Assembly: GCF_019976755.1 (NCBI RefSeq)
Contig: NZ_AP023441.1
Location: 1,178,001-1,242,000 of the forward strand
DNA length: 64,000 bases
Direction of reading: 5' to 3'
Origin: Nostoc sp. MS1
GTDB lineage: Bacteria > Cyanobacteriota > Cyanobacteriia > Cyanobacteriales > Nostocaceae
The notes under the pieces are model-generated. The model made no database searches. It was not told the DNA's origin and saw only the letters and a list, made by a program, of their open reading frames with translations. This document shows positions 63,127-64,000 of this stretch, piece by piece (within the stretch, counting starts at the first letter, position 1; every line of letters begins with the position of its first letter). The translations under genes and the position numbers were made by a program.

Positions 63127-63624
63127 ATGAAAAATCGCATTATTATCATTGGCTTATCACTTTTACTATACGGAATAGCACTGAGTCTGCCATGTTTATT
63201 GTTTGATATATTACCAAGAGGTGTTGCCAAAGCTGACGCACCCCCAGGTCAAATTAATGCTTATGGTAATCTGGATAACATAACGGAAATGACTGGAATT
63301 GAGCTAACTATTGCTGGGTTATTTGGATTATTATTCTTTGTCATTTCCCCGTCACTTGGTTGGTTAGCTAACCCAACTTACTGGATGTCATGTATATTTT
63401 TAGCAAGACAACAGTATAAATTTTCCTTCTTTTCGGCATTAATAGCAGTCATTATAGGTTTTGCAGGCACAGTATCAGCATTTTGGTATAGATTACCTAA
63501 TGGTAGTAGTCCTAACTCGGAACTACTGCTGAATAAATTGTTGCCGGGTTTTTGGTTTTGGCTTGCTGCTCCCTTACTGATAGGAGTGGTAAGTTTGCTC
63601 AAGTTAACCAAATTGATTAAATAA
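63127..63624 (+). CDS. small membrane protein of unknown function
   Basis: The 165-residue product has four or so hydrophobic segments ('IIIIGLSLLLYGIALSLPCL', 'ELTIAGLFGLLFFVISPSLG', 'FFSALIAVIIGFAGTVSAFW', 'GFWFWLAAPLLIGVVSLLKL'). I recognise no family. It follows the importer permease by 77 bp but need not be part of it. The ORF on the opposite strand is a shadow. Confidence 0.6.
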   Translation: MKNRIIIIGLSLLLYGIALSLPCLLFDILPRGVAKADAPPGQINAYGNLDNITEMTGIELTIAGLFGLLFFVISPSLGWLANPTYWMSCIFLARQQYKFSFFSALIAVIIGFAGTVSAFWYRLPNGSSPNSELLLNKLLPGFWFWLAAPLLIGVVSLLKLTKLIK

Positions 63625-63635
63625 CTACCCCAGCT

Positions 63636-64000
63636 TTAACTATTACTATTAGTAACACTTAACTTAACCAAATCAATATCAGCCAGCCAGATGAGCCGAC
63701 TTTGAGCCGATGTCTTTTCTGGTAGAATTGGCGATCGCCATTCCACAGCATACAGCCAATTATGTTTTAGACTAAAGATACCTTGAATAATACGTTTGTT
63801 TGGCTGCTCACTAAAATCAACCTCAACTACATCGCCTAACTTAAAAGCTGGAGTAACAACACCATTACTTCTGAGTACATTTGTTGCGGAAAATTCCCCA
63901 TGACGTAGATATAGCGTTTCATCATGACAAACTATGGCATAAATCCATTGCTCATCCTCCCAATGAACGCCGCAGCAATAACCATGTAAATTAGAGCTTG
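63636..64000 (-). CDS. C-terminal part of a cyanobacterial DUF1392-like protein (partial)
   Basis: The minus-strand frame is open from the window end (first whole codon at 63998) to a TAA at 63636-63638. It reads 'HGYCCGVHWEDEQWIYAIVC', 'LYLRHGEFSATNVLRSNGVV' and 'FKLGDVVEVDFSEQPNKRII'. This resembles the DUF1392 proteins of Nostocaceae, as I remember them; function unknown. The N-terminus lies outside the window. It converges on the small membrane protein gene. Confidence 0.6.
   Translation of the reverse strand, partial: SSNLHGYCCGVHWEDEQWIYAIVCHDETLYLRHGEFSATNVLRSNGVVTPAFKLGDVVEVDFSEQPNKRIIQGIFSLKHNWLYAVEWRSPILPEKTSAQSRLIWLADIDLVKLSVTNSNS

Overview
The window looks like a chromosomal segment of a filamentous, heterocyst-forming cyanobacterium of the Anabaena/Nostoc/Trichormus group. 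Three things point there. It carries the whole heterocyst glycolipid (hgl) locus with hetN and hetI. Its housekeeping genes include cyanobacterial acsF and a CpcT-type phycobiliprotein lyase. Its intergenic DNA is full of HIP1 octamers (GCGATCGC) and heptanucleotide tandem repeats typical of these organisms. From memory, the gene order at 21.8-54.8 kb matches the all5339-to-all5359 region of Anabaena sp. PCC 7120, but no database was consulted.

Layout: (1) 1-10.7 kb is ordinary chromosome: the tail of a Crp-family regulator, a Coq4-like protein, a pterin dehydratase, a 2OG-Fe(II) oxygenase, sfsA, hisC, a divergent NmrA-like/AraC pair, acsF, a DUF2996-type protein and an ankyrin-repeat protein. 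(2) 10.75-21.36 kb is an integrated mobile element lodged in a tRNA-Cys(GCA) gene. It has a 42-bp direct att duplication, paired integrase arm-type repeats at both ends, a tyrosine integrase, a serine recombinase, an AEP primase-helicase next to a cluster of iteron-like repeats, a membrane-anchored FtsK/VirD4-like ATPase, a PD-(D/E)xK-like protein and many very small, partly overlapping genes. It looks like an integrative plasmid and is the most novel part of the window. (3) 21.8-24.7 kb holds a cpdA-like phosphoesterase, cpcT and a TPR protein. (4) 25-33.4 kb, minus strand, carries glycolipid finishing and export genes: hglT, two paralogous GT2 glycosyltransferases, a small secreted DUF2141-like protein, hgdA, hgdC and hgdB. 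(5) 33.7-36.2 kb carries a ParB-domain protein fused to a decayed DNA methyltransferase domain, a long AT-rich gap and a small unknown gene. (6) 36.5-52.5 kb, plus strand, is the PUFA-synthase-like polyketide assembly line hglE-hglG-hglD-hglC-hglA-hglB. (7) hetN and the convergent phosphopantetheinyl transferase hetI follow, with a complete insertion sequence 67 bp upstream of the hetI start. (8) 56-63 kb is a BMP-family nucleoside-type ABC importer whose genes are split by a toxin-antitoxin pair, a NucS-like nuclease and a decayed gene fragment.

How the genes work together: HetI would load phosphopantetheine on the two ACPs of HglE and the ACP of HglB. HglE, HglD and HglC condense and transfer acyl units. 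HglG (KR-DH) and HglA (enoyl reductase) process the beta-carbon, and HglB releases the very long chain reductively. HglT then adds the sugar, and HgdB/HgdC with HgdA take part in deposition of the glycolipid layer. HetN, a ketoreductase carrying the ERGSGR peptide, links the locus to heterocyst pattern control.

Limits: everything rests on reading motifs, frames, spacing and repeats by eye. Letter assignments within the hgl operon other than hglE and hglB, and all PCC 7120 comparisons, are from memory.
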